From NCBI GenBank assembly GCA_037043455.1, contig JAWPHD010005080.1, positions 1-64,000 on the forward strand: a DNA stretch of 64,000 bases. Reading direction: 5' to 3'. The notes below the pieces were generated by a model. The model saw only the letters and a list, made by a program, of their open reading frames with translations, made no database searches and was not told the DNA's origin. This DNA comes from Cyrtodaria siliqua. Taxonomy: Eukaryota; Mollusca; Bivalvia; Adapedonta; Hiatellidae. A program made the position numbers and the translations under genes. Position 1 is the first letter of the stretch. Each line of letters starts with the position of its first letter. Positions 22,092 to 32,423 of the stretch are shown here, one piece after another.

Positions 22092-23870
22092 AGTAATGCC
22101 GTAGAGACTAGAGCGCAGGTTCAGAAGCAAGCTCAGGCTTATAGAAAATTAAAGGTTCCTGCAGCCGTAGGTGACATATCTAAAGCGGAGTTTATAGAAG
22201 CACAAACTCAAGACGAGTCATTAGGTCCTTGCAAAGTGAAGGCCAAGGATGGTGTAGTGAAGAAGTGTAAAGGGTCCGGTAGTTGTAAGTTTGTACATAA
22301 GAATAGGTTATTGTACAGAGAATTTGAAGATAGTGGTAGTAGACAGTTTCACCAATTAGTGGTACCTACCCAGTATAGAACGACAGTGCTTAAGGTAGCT
22401 CATGAGTCGATTATGGGAGGTCATTTAGGCGTAAAGAAAACGTCAGATAGAGTATTGGCAGAATTTTATTGGCCATGCGTTAGTGGAGATGTAACTAGGT
22501 ATTGTAGGTCCTGCGATGTATGCCAAAGGACAGTACCAAAAGGTCGAGTGACCAAAGTACATTTAGGTCAGATGCCACTGATAGATACACCATTTAAGCG
22601 GGTAGCCGTAGACATAGTTGGACCAATTTTTCCAGTGTCGGATAGGAAAAATAGGTACATTTTAACCATGGTAGACTATGCAACTAGGTATCCGGAGGCA
22701 GTAGCATTGCCCTCAATTGAAACTGAGAGAGTAGCTGAGGCATTAGTTGATATGTTCAGTAGGCTGGGTGTACCAGAGGAAATGCTGACTGATTGTGGGT
22801 CACAGTTTACGTCAGAACTTATGGCTGAAGTAAGCAGGTTATTGTCTTTGCGTCAAATCATGACAACACCATATCACCCTATGTGTAACGGGTTAGTCGA
22901 ACGATTTAACGGGACGTTAAAGCAAATGTTACGGCGTATGTGTACCGAGAGACCCAAAGATTGGGACAAGTATCTCAATGCTTTATTGTTTGCATTTAGA
23001 GAGGTTCCACAAGAGAGTTTAGGATTTTCTCCGTTTGAGTTATTGTACGGTAGGTCAGTTAGAGGTCCCATGAGGATTCTTAGAGAGATGTGGGCAGGTG
23101 AAGTAGATAGTGATGAGGTTAAGACTACATATCAGTATGTTTTAGATCTGAAGGAGAAACTAGAGGAGACTTGTAAGATAGCTCAAAGTCAGTTAGTTAA
23201 GGCAAGTACCAAGTATAAACGGTACTATGACCAGAAAGCTAGAGCTAGGAAGTTTAAGATAGATGACCAGGTGTTACTGTTACTCCCGACCGACAATAAC
23301 AAGTTGTTATTACAATGGAAAGGTCCGTTTTACGTTAGAGGGATAGTGAACACTATGGATTACCGTATCGAGATAAACGGAAAGTTAAAGACCTTTCATG
23401 CGAATATGCTGAAAGAGTATATCAGTAGAACCGATAATGTGCAACAAGGGGTGTTAACCGTAGTTAATGTTGCAGTTATTGAGGATAGTGAGGAAGACAG
23501 TAGTGAGGACACTAGTCCCATGTATTGTCCCACTAGTGTAGGTAAGGAGACAGCAGCCGATGTAGACATATCGGGCATGCTTAGTGTAGCAGAGAAACGA
23601 GAGGTAAGTCGTTTAGACTCTGAGTGTAGTACTGTTCGGTCCGATAAGTCGAGACCAACAGATGTAGTGCAGTGTAGCTTTAAGCACACTTTAGCAAAGC
23701 CGATTAGGGAAACGAGAGACCCTACTCCATTTCGCAAACAGTATACTGGTAATGCGATGGATGCGATGTGTAAAGTTGGAGTTCTGGTAGTGGCAGGAAG
23801 TAGTGTTATTAGTAACAGTAGAGTCGGGGTTATAGACCGAGAAAGCACAATACTGGGGCAGACTATTTAA
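22092..23870 (+). pseudogene. Retrotransposon copy 1: integrase remnant
   Basis: A single open frame encodes the Gag-Pol segment downstream of protease. It covers a linker, the H2C2 zinc region (HESIMGGH, then CDVC), the integrase core (VDIVGP, TDCGSQFTS, VERFNGTLK), the GPY/F-type motif QWKGPFYV, and an acidic tail. Gag and protease are missing because the segment starts at an inverted-LTR junction, so the apparent start is not real. The tail reaches the VGVIDR stretch and then shifts frame relative to copy 2 (a 1-base loss near 23,845), removing the final EYLSRR. No reverse transcriptase or RNase H core is present. One change in the zinc region (YWPC for YWPG) adds a cysteine. Confidence 0.9.
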
Positions 23871-24166
23871 GTCGCCGCACATAATGACCGGTTTAATACA
23901 ATAGTGTATTGCAGTGTATTGTACAATAGTCGTATATGTTACGACAGGGTAGTGTACAATTGTAGAATAGTGTTGAAATTGTAATTACATATTATAGTTA
24001 GGTTATAACCTCAGTAGTAATAGTTAACATACTCAAGCGATTGAGCGATCAGCTTGTACGTTTTGTCGCTCATTTGCTCAGAAGAATTAATAGTTTCTTA
24101 ACGTGTAAATATTAATTATCATTTTGTTGAATTTTAAAAGTGTAGCACTTTCTTTAAGTGGGGAGA
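23871..24166 (+). other. 3' untranslated internal region and polypurine tract
   Basis: About 300 bp of element 3' sequence includes the short inverted pair TGAGCGAT...CGCTCA near 24,045-24,073. It ends with the purine-rich tract AAGTGGGGAGA (24,156-24,166) immediately before LTR1, as expected for plus-strand priming. Confidence 0.8.
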
Positions 24167-25709
24167 TGTTGTCACAAAATGTCACGGGTAGAGCGTACTG
24201 GTCGTTCATAGCTCTTGTTATCGGTTACACCCAAAAATCTATTGTTCGAGGTGAAACAATTTCACAATATTCATGATCTATTCATGTAACACGTAAAAGC
24301 GTGCACATTTTAAGTGGCCGCCAGAGAGGCCGTGTCATAAGTTTAGTTTTGTGCTAATGCATGTAAACGTATAGGTATATTTTCCTTAAACGGCAAAATT
24401 GTGTAAGGGGCCTCTCGTGTAGATTCAATACTGTAGATTTAGCCACGTTTGTCACGGACTGAACGGGGGAAATAATGATTTGGGCGTAATGTTTGCTATA
24501 AAACCCATTGTCTTCTAGCTGTCGCCGGGATCATCGATAGTACTTTGTTGGAACAGAGATTGGACGGCAAATTTCACAGGCAACATGTGGTTAGTAGTTT
24601 TATTAAACTTTTATCGTATATTTGTATTCAGTGGGCGGCGCCATCTTGTTTGGCGGTTACGACGTCCGGTTAGCATTGATGTTTCTCAAACATAACTTTA
24701 GACTAGCATATGATTTTGAAGTTACTTTATTAGATGTAATTATGTAATTGATCATTAATTGTAAAACAATATTAATTTGATAACAGTGGATAATAGGTGC
24801 ATTAGTTAACGTTGGCGTATAACTCAGTGATTGTAATACACGATTGTTAACATTAGTAACAATGAGATGAGTGACAAGAATAAATGCGTGCATGCATAAC
24901 TCAGTGAGTGTAATATATGAGTAATTTGATCATGTTATATTACATGTATTAGGGGCATTGATTAACAGCGACGTACATAGCGTATACATGGCGTTGTAGA
25001 ATATGTATACATTGCTACTCATCATTCGTACATATATTGATTGAATAATGATTTGTTTGGGTAATGATAATTATGCAAGATTGGTATGTTTGTCAACCGA
25101 CATCTAAAACGTATGTATAATTACAGCCTAAGCCATCCAGGATATAAGCCATCCAGGGTTGGAGTAAGCCATCTAGGTTTGGATATCCAGGAGTGGAGCT
25201 AAGCTTCCACGACTAACGTTACAAGCGGTGGAGACGGTCCCCGTACCTGCGCAGCCAGGTTTTACTAACGACAACCCCCGGGACACAAGGTGGGCCCGTT
25301 ACCAGTCCTCACTGGAGGAATATCATTCACAATCTCAGTGGAGATTAACTATCATTGCATCGCGTCATCAACCCTTACAGAAGGCATTTGATGACAATCA
25401 TCCATTGAATTCGCGCATCATCATCTTCATGAGCTCTTGCGCATCACAGTTATCGCGCTAGATCAACATTGTTATAGCTTTAACAACACTTTAGTGTCTT
25501 AGACATTCAGTATTTATAACAATACTAAGAACGTCTTAAACGTTCAGGAGAACATTCTTTTCATAGTTCATTTGTGTATTCGCTTGTTTTTTTAGATAAT
25601 TGTATATATATTAAACATATTTTAAAAGTTGCATTAAACTTATGTAAATGCATTCACCGTCATTGATTCTTTCCTGAGTTAGCCCAACCACTAAGGTCAT
25701 CCTGTGACA
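24167..25709 (+). mobile_element. LTR1 (1,543 bp)
   Basis: It begins TGTTGTCACA and ends TCATCCTGTGACA, with short inverted termini. It is preceded by a polypurine tract and followed by a tRNA primer site. LTR2 and LTR3 are close copies. Inside are a TATA box (24,497), a candidate poly-A signal AATAAA (24,879-24,884) and a short AAGCCATCCAGG repeat near 25,131-25,200. A 77-codon frame at 25,228 is conserved in all three LTRs but has no recognisable domain and is not called a gene. Confidence 0.93.
24497..24503 (+). promoter_or_regulatory. LTR1 TATA box
   Basis: TATAAAA in the context TTTGCTATAAAACCCATTG, 330 bp into the LTR. Equivalent sites are at 30,477 (LTR2) and 34,966 (LTR3). The U3/R border would be expected about 30 bp downstream. 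Confidence 0.6.
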
Positions 25710-25711
25710 AC

Positions 25712-25729
25712 TGGTGTCAGAAGTGGGAT
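25712..25729 (+). other. Primer binding site, internal region 2 (tRNA-Leu)
   Basis: TGGTGTCAGAAGTGGGAT starts two bases after LTR1. It is complementary to the 3' end of animal tRNA-Leu(CAG), which I recall as ending TCCCACTTCTGACA plus CCA. This fixes the LTR edge and indicates minus-strand priming by tRNA-Leu. Confidence 0.85.
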
Positions 25730-26374
25730 TTTGGGCGACTACGGAGGGAAAGAATCAATAAGTGATCTTTATTATGATATACTAAATCTCTACTTATTAT
25801 TTTAGAATTGTGTACCACCCTCTGATCCATCAAGGCGACTGTCGACGATCACGGCCACAGCTTGGAAGACAAGTCAAGACACGACAAGGGTAGGGTGAGT
25901 CCAAACTGTTGTTTTGTCCGTTCTTTCCTTGGCGCGAGGTCGCAGTGGTCTACATGAGTGGGTCTGAGGCACTTTTGCTCAATAATTTGGGTGTTTGTTT
26001 TACCTCCCTTGATATACACATAGTATCCAATTAGGTTGGCGAACAAGACGTTCTACTCATGTTGTGACACTCGAGTATACTTATATTGATGGAGAAGTAA
26101 ATATACATGTACATGTTATGCACATTTCTATGATTGTTTAAGGTTTATGTCCAATATCAAATATAGATATTTTATGTAGTGTATATGTTTTGTGGAAGCT
26201 AGATACTATCTATACATAACCGTTAGTAGTTAGCGCTAGTACAAATGTGTATGTAACTTGTCCTATGATGATGCCCAGGTATTTACTGAGGACACAGTGA
26301 CTTACCATTAGTAGTTAGTTGAGTAGAATTATTAGTGACGTGTGTATTGTAATTATTGTAGTGTGTATTTCACA
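25730..26374 (+). other. Retrotransposon leader, internal region 2
   Basis: About 645 bp of untranslated leader lies between the primer site and the Gag ATG. A near-identical leader lies at 31,777-32,423. No separate gene is apparent. Confidence 0.75.
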
Positions 26375-27517
26375 ATGTCTATAGACATGACGTCCATAAA
26401 GGATCTTACGGAAATGGGTAAGGAGTTAGGTTATGCTGGAGAGGAGCTTAGAACCTTTGTTAAAGACGAACAGGCTAGGGAAAGGGAATTTAGACTTAAG
26501 GAAAGAGAATTAGAGAAAGATAGGCTAGAATTCGAAAGTAGGTTAGCTAAAGAGAAGCTAGAATTAGAAAGTAGATTAGCTAAAGAGAAGTTAGATGCTG
26601 ATAAAGAGAAGCTAGAATTAGAAAGTAGATTAGCTAAAGAGAAGCGAGATGATGATAAAGAGAAGGTAGAATTAGAAAGTAAAATAGTAAAGGAGAAGCA
26701 AGAGTTAGAACATGAGAGGTTCGAAACAGATGGTAGACTAGCTAAGGCTAAGATGATAATGGAAAGGGAGCAAAAAGAGTTTGAGCATAAGTTAGCTTTA
26801 GAGTTGGAAGCAGCTAAGACACATAGTAAGGAAAGTAAAACTGAAGGGAAAGATAGTTATTCTGGGAAGGTAAAAGGTTCGAAGTTACCATACTTTGATG
26901 CTGACAAAGATAACATGGACAGTTACTTGTTACGGTTCGAACGTTATGCTGAGTTACAGGAATGGACCAAAGATAAGTGGGCAGTTCATTTAAGTGCGTT
27001 ATTGAGAGGCAAGGCCTTAGATGTATTTTCTAGATTACCTAGTGGAGATGCTCTTGACTATGACAAGTTAAAGGATGCTCTTTTAAAGAGATTTGAGCTA
27101 ACTGAAGAAGGTTTTATAAAGCGGTTTAGAGCTTGTCTGCCTGAGAAAGGCGAATCATTTATTCAGTTTATTAGTAGGTCTAGAAATTACTTAGATAGGT
27201 GGTTAGAGTTAGGGAAGGTAGCGCAGACTTATCAGGGCCTCATAGATTTCTTGTTGCGGGACCAGCTATTCAATGTTTGTAGTAGAGATCTGTTCTTATT
27301 TCTTAAAGAAAGAAAACTAACTAGTGTAAATGAAATGGCAACTCAAGCAGATCAGTTTGCCGAGGCTAGAGGCGGAGCTCATTATGTAGTGTCGAAAGAC
27401 AGAACTTTTAGAGATAGGCAAGGGGACGATCATAAACAGAAAGGCCAGAGTGGAAACTATAGAGGTGGAGGTAGTTCGATGGGTTCTAGAGGAGGTAGCA
27501 ATAGTGGTAACAGGTAG
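26375..27517 (+). pseudogene. Retrotransposon copy 2: Gag, frameshifted
   Basis: The start chosen is ATG at 26,375 (MSIDMTS), the same as in copy 3; the upstream extension has no ATG. The N-terminal third is a highly charged coiled coil built from ESRLAKEKLEL-type repeats. It is followed by a capsid-like region (YLLRFERYAELQEW, RGKALDVFSRLP, LKDALLKRF, FLLRDQLFNVCS), reminiscent of the SCAN-related Gag of Gmr1-like Ty3/Gypsy elements, and a GGGSSMGSRGG linker. Compared with copy 3 a 2-bp loss after 27,510 (AACAGG for AACATAGG) puts TAG in frame at 27,515-27,517 and separates Gag from the rest of the polyprotein. Particle assembly is the expected family role. Confidence 0.88.
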
Positions 27518-29915
27518 ACCTTTTATTCGTTGTCGTCACTGTAATGGGAATCATGCTTCACATGAGTGTAGGAAAGCGGTGAAAGTGTCCGCTGTCGTAG
27601 ACAACTTTAGTGACAATAGTAGAGTGGACAACAATGTAGGGAATCAGAACCAAGGTTTTAACAACCCATGGAATTTCGGTAGAGGTGGTCAAAACCGAGG
27701 TAGAGGTAGAGGCAGAGGTAGTAATAGTCCGGTTATTAAAACCGAGAGTAGTAGCTGTTGTGTTAAAGCGGATGGTGTAATGGCGAAGATCGGAACATGT
27801 CTCTTTCCGTATGCAAATCTTCCAACGGCAGATGGTAGAGTGAATGGCACGGACGTAATTGTAATGAGGGATACAGGTTGTACAGGTGTGGTAGTTAGGC
27901 GTAGTTTAGTTACGGATGACCAGTTGGTAGGTAAACAGTCACCGTGTATGTTGTTAAATAAGTCGGTAGAGCACGTGCCAATAGCGAGAATAGATGTAGA
28001 TACACCTTTCTTTAAAGGGACTACAGAGGCACTATGTATGGATGACCCGATGTATGATTTAACGATAGGGAACATAGAGGGTTCAGCACTTCCGGTAATG
28101 TCCGATTTTAGAAGTAGCATAAGTAATGCCGTAGAGACTAGAGCGCAGGTTCAGAAGCAAGCTCAGCCTTATAGAAAATTAAAGGTTCCTGCAGCCGTAG
28201 GTGACATATCTAAAGCGGAGTTTATAGAAGCACAAACTCAAGACGAGTCATTAGGTCCTTGTAAGGTGAAGGCCAAGGATGGTGTAGTGAAGAAGTGTAA
28301 AGGGTCCGGTAGTTGTAAGTTTGTACATAAGAATAGGTTATTGTACAGAGAATTTGAAGATAGTGGTAGTAGACAGTTTCACCAATTAGTGGTTCCTACC
28401 CAGTATAGAACGACAGTGCTTAAGGTAGCTCATGAGTCGATTATGGGGGGTCATTTAGGCGTAAAGAAAACGTCAGATAGAGTATTGGCAGAATTTTATT
28501 GGCCAGGCGTTAGCGGAGATGTAACTAGGTATTGTAGGTCCTGCGATGTATGCCAAAGGACAGTACCAAAAGGTCGAGTGACCAAAGTACATTTAGGTCA
28601 GATGCCACTGATAGATACACCATTTAAGCGGGTAGCCGTAGACATAGTTGGACCAATTTTTCCAGTGTCGGATAGGAAAAATAGGTACATTTTAACCATG
28701 GTAGACTATGCAACTAGGTATCCGGAGGCAGTAGCATTGCCCTCAATTGAAACTGAGAGAGTAGCTGAGGCATTAGTTGATATGTTCAGTAGGCTAGGTG
28801 TACCAGAGGAAATGCTGACTGATTGTGGGTCACAGTTTACGTCAGAACTTATGGCTGAAGTAAGCAGGTTATTGTCTTTGCGTCAAATCATGACAACACC
28901 ATATCACCCTATGTGTAACGGGTTAGTCGAACGATTTAACGGGACGTTAAAGCAAATGTTACGGCGTATGTGTACCGAGAGACCCAAAGATTGGGACAAG
29001 TATCTCAATGCTTTATTGTTTGCATTTAGAGAGGTACCACAAGAGAGTTTAGGATTCTCTCCGTTTGAGTTATTGTACGGTAGGTCAGTTAGAGGTCCCA
29101 TGAGGATTCTTAGAGAGATGTGGGCAGGTGAAGTAGATAGTGATGAGGTTAAGACTACATATCAGTTTGTTTTAGATCTGAAGGAGAAACTAGAAGAGAC
29201 TTGTAAGATAGCTCAAAGTCAGTTAGTTAAGGCAAGTACCAAGTACAAACGGTACTATGACCAAAAAGCTAGAGCTAGGAAGTTTAAGATAGATGACCAG
29301 GTGTTACTGTTACTCCCGACCGACAATAACAAGTTGTTATTACAATGGAAAGGTCCGTTTTACGTTAGAGGGATAGTGAACACTATGGATTACCGTATCG
29401 AGATAAACGGAAAGTTAAAGACCTTTCATGCGAATATGCTGAAAGAGTATATCAGTAGAACCGATAATGGGCAACAAGGGGTGTTAACCGTAGTTAATGT
29501 TGCAGTTATTGAGGATAGTGAGGAAGACCGTAGTGAGGACACTAGTCCCATGTATTTTCCCACTAGTGTAGGTAAGGAGACAGCAGCCGATGTAGACATA
29601 TCGGGCATGCTTAATGTAGCAGAAAAACGAGAGGTAAGTCGTTTAGACTCTGAGGGTAGTACTGTTCGGTCCGATAAGTCGAGACCAACAGATGTAGTGC
29701 AGTGTAGCTTTAAGCACACTTTAGTAAAGCCGATTAGGGAAACGAGAGACCCTACTCCATTTCGCAAACAGTATACTGGTAATGCGATGGATGCAATGTG
29801 TAAAGTTGGAGTTCTGGTAGTGGCAGGAAGTAGTGTTATTAGCAACAGTAGAGTCGGTGTAATAGACCGTGGAAAGGACAATATTGGGGCAGAATATTTA
29901 AGCCGCCGCACATAA
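27513..29915 (+). pseudogene. Retrotransposon copy 2: knuckle-protease-integrase, lacking RT
   Basis: This frame continues Gag after the 2-bp loss. In order: zinc knuckle CRHCNGNHASHEC (CX2CX3HX4C); Gly/Arg-rich GRGRGRG tract; aspartic protease with active-site DTG at 27,870-27,878; an AVETRAQ linker; integrase zinc region; integrase catalytic core with D at 28,641, D at 28,821 and E at 28,929, giving the D-x59-D-x35-E spacing of active integrases; then the GPF motif. Protease directly followed by integrase matches the Gmr1-like order, in which RT-RNase H come last. Here the C-terminus jumps from an MDAMCKVGVL stretch (like the segment preceding RT) to DRGKDNIGAEYLSRR, like the end of RNase H. 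No YxDD motif exists, so the RT-RNase H core is deleted. Confidence 0.88.
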
Positions 29916-30151
29916 TGACCGGTTTAATACAATAGTGTATTGCAGTGTATTGTACAATAGTAGTATATGTTACGACAGGGTAGTGTACAATTGTAGAATA
30001 GTGTTGAAATTTTAATTACATATTATAGTTAGGTTATAACTGCAGTAATATTTATATACTTAAACGATTGAGCGATCAGCTTGTACGTTTTGTCGCTCAT
30101 TTGCTCCGAAGAATTAATAGTTTCTTAACGTGTAAATATTAATTATCATTT
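29916..30151 (+). other. 3' internal region of copy 2, polypurine tract deleted
   Basis: It matches 23,871-24,166 but lacks about 45 bp immediately before the LTR, including the AAGTGGGGAGA tract and the first LTR bases. The text goes straight from ATCATTTTGT to CACAAAATGTC. Confidence 0.85.
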
Positions 30152-31756
30152 TGTCACAAAATGTCACGGGTAGAGCGTACTGGTCGTATATAGCTCTTGT
30201 ATCGGTTACACCCAAAATCTATTGTTCGAGTTGAAACAATTTCACAATATTCATGATCTATTCATGTAACACGTAAAAGCGTGCACATTTTAAGTGGCCG
30301 CCAGAGAGGCCATGTCATAAGTTTAGTTTTGTGCTAATGCATGTAAACGTATAGGCATATTTTCCTTAAACGGCAAAATTGTATAAGGGGCCTGTCGTGT
30401 AGATTCAATACTGTAGATTTAGCCACGTTTGTCACGGACTGAACGGGGGAAATAATGATTTGGGCGTAATGTTTTCTATAAAACCCATTGTCTTCTAGCT
30501 TTCGCCGGGATCATCGATAGTACTTTGTTGGAACAGAGATTGGACGGCAAATTTCACAGGCAACATGTGGTTAGTAGTTTTATTAAACTTTTATCGTATA
30601 TTTGTATTCAGTGGGCGGCGCCATCTTGTTTGGCGGTTACGACATCCGGTTAGCATTGATGTTTCTCAAACATAACTTTAGACTAGCATATGATTTTGAA
30701 GTTACTTTATTAGATGTAATTATTGTAATTGATCATTAATTGTAAAACAATATTAATTTGATAACAGTGGATAATAGGTGCATTAGTTAACGTTGGCGTA
30801 TAACTCGGTGATTGTAATACACGATTGTTAACATTAGTTAACAATGAGATGAGTGACAAGAATAAATGCGTGCATGCATAACTCAGTGAGTGTAATATAT
30901 GAGTAATTTGATCATGTTTATATTACATGTATTAGGGGCATTGATTAACAGCGACGTACATAGCGTATACATGGCGTTGTAGAATATGTATACATTGCTA
31001 CTCATCATTAGTACAGCTTACATATATTGATTGAATAATGATTTGTTTGGGTAATGGTAATTATGCAAGATTGTTATGTTTGTCAACCGACATCTAAAAC
31101 GTATGTATAATTACAGCCTAAGCCATCCAGGATATAAGCCATCCAGGTTTGGAAATAAGCCATCCAGGATATAAGCCATCCAGGATATAAGCCATCCAGG
31201 ATATGGAGTAAGCCATCTAGGTTTGGATATCCAGGAGTGGAGCTAAGCTTCCACGACTAACGTTACAAGCGGTGGAGACGGTCCCCGTACCTGCGCAGCC
31301 AGGTTTTTTTACTAACGACAACCCCCGGGACACAAGGTGGGCCCGTTACCAGTCCTCACTGGAGGAATATCATTCACAATCTCAGTGGAGATTAACTATC
31401 ATTGCATCGCGTCATCAACCCTTACAGAAGGCATTTGATGACAATCATCCATTGAATTCGCGCATCGTCATCTTCATGAGCTCTCGCGCATCACAGTTAT
31501 CGCGCTAGATCAACATTGTTATAGCTTTAACAACACTTTAGTGTCTTAGACATTCAGTATTTATAACAATACTAAGAACGTCTTAAACGTTCAGGAGAAC
31601 ATTCTTTTCATAGTTCATTTGTGTATTCGCTTGTTTTTTTAGATAATTGTATATATATTAAACATATTTTAAAAGTTGCATTAAACTTATGTAAATGCAT
31701 TCACCGTTATTGATTCTTTCCTGAGTTAGCCCAACCACTAAGGTCATCCTGTGACA
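30152..31756 (+). mobile_element. LTR2 (about 1,605 bp)
   Basis: A close copy of LTR1, missing about three bases at the left edge. It is longer because the AAGCCATCCAGG/ATATAAGCC repeat near 31,125-31,230 is expanded. TATA box at 30,477. The right end TGTGACA is followed by the tRNA-Leu primer site at 31,759-31,776. It serves as the 3' LTR of internal region 2 and the 5' LTR of internal region 3. Confidence 0.92.
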
Positions 31757-31758
31757 AC

Positions 31759-31776
31759 TGGTGTCAGAAGTGGGAT
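31759..31776 (+). other. Primer binding site, internal region 3 (tRNA-Leu)
   Basis: TGGTGTCAGAAGTGGGAT, identical to the site at 25,712, again two bases after the LTR end. Confidence 0.85.
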
Positions 31777-32423
31777 TTTGGGCAACTACGGAGGGAAAGA
31801 ATCAATAAGTGATCTTTATGATGATATACTAAATCTCTAACTTATTATTTTAGAATTGTGTACCACCCTCTGATCCATCAAGGCGACTGTCGACGATCAC
31901 GGCCACAGCTTGGAAGACAAGTCAAGACACGACAAGGGTAGGGTGAGTCCAAACTGTTGTTTTGTCCGTTCTTTCCTTGGCGCGAGGTCGCAGTGGTCTA
32001 CACGAGTGGGTCTGAGGCACTTTTGCTCAATAATTTGGGTGTTTGTTTTAACCTCCCTTGATATACACATAGTATCCAATTAGGTTGGCGAACAAGACGT
32101 TCTACTCATGTTGTGACACTCGAGTATACTTATATCGATGGGAGAAGTAAATATACATGTACATGTTATGCACATTTCTATGATTGTTTAAGGTGATGTC
32201 CAATATCAAATATAGATATTTTATGTAGTGTATATGTTTTGTGGAAGCTAGATACTATCTATACATAACCGTTAGGAGTTAGCGCTAGTACAAATGTGTA
32301 TGTAACTTGTCCTATGATGATGCCCAGGTATTTACTGAGGACACAGTGACTTACCATTAGTAGTTAGTTGAGTAGAATTATTAGTGACGTGTGTATTGTA
32401 ATTATTGTAGTGTGTAGTTCACA
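31777..32423 (+). other. Retrotransposon leader, internal region 3
   Basis: Near-identical to 25,730-26,374; untranslated leader before the Gag ATG. Confidence 0.75.

Noticed and set aside
23396..23848. Minus-strand 150-codon frame opposite the integrase tail
   Set aside because: It is a shadow of the pol frame, seen again at 29,426-29,911 for the same reason.
25228..25461. 77-codon frame in the LTR as a gene
   Set aside because: It is conserved in the three LTRs because they are recent copies; no domain, and it overlaps LTR control sequence.
26342..26374. N-terminal extension of Gag (MYCNYCSVYFT)
   Set aside because: It begins at GTG. Copy 3 starts at the ATG equivalent to 26,375.
27440..27520. 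Programmed ribosomal frameshift between Gag and Pol
   Set aside because: Copy 3 is in a single frame at this point; copy 2 simply lacks two bases and no slippery heptamer is seen.
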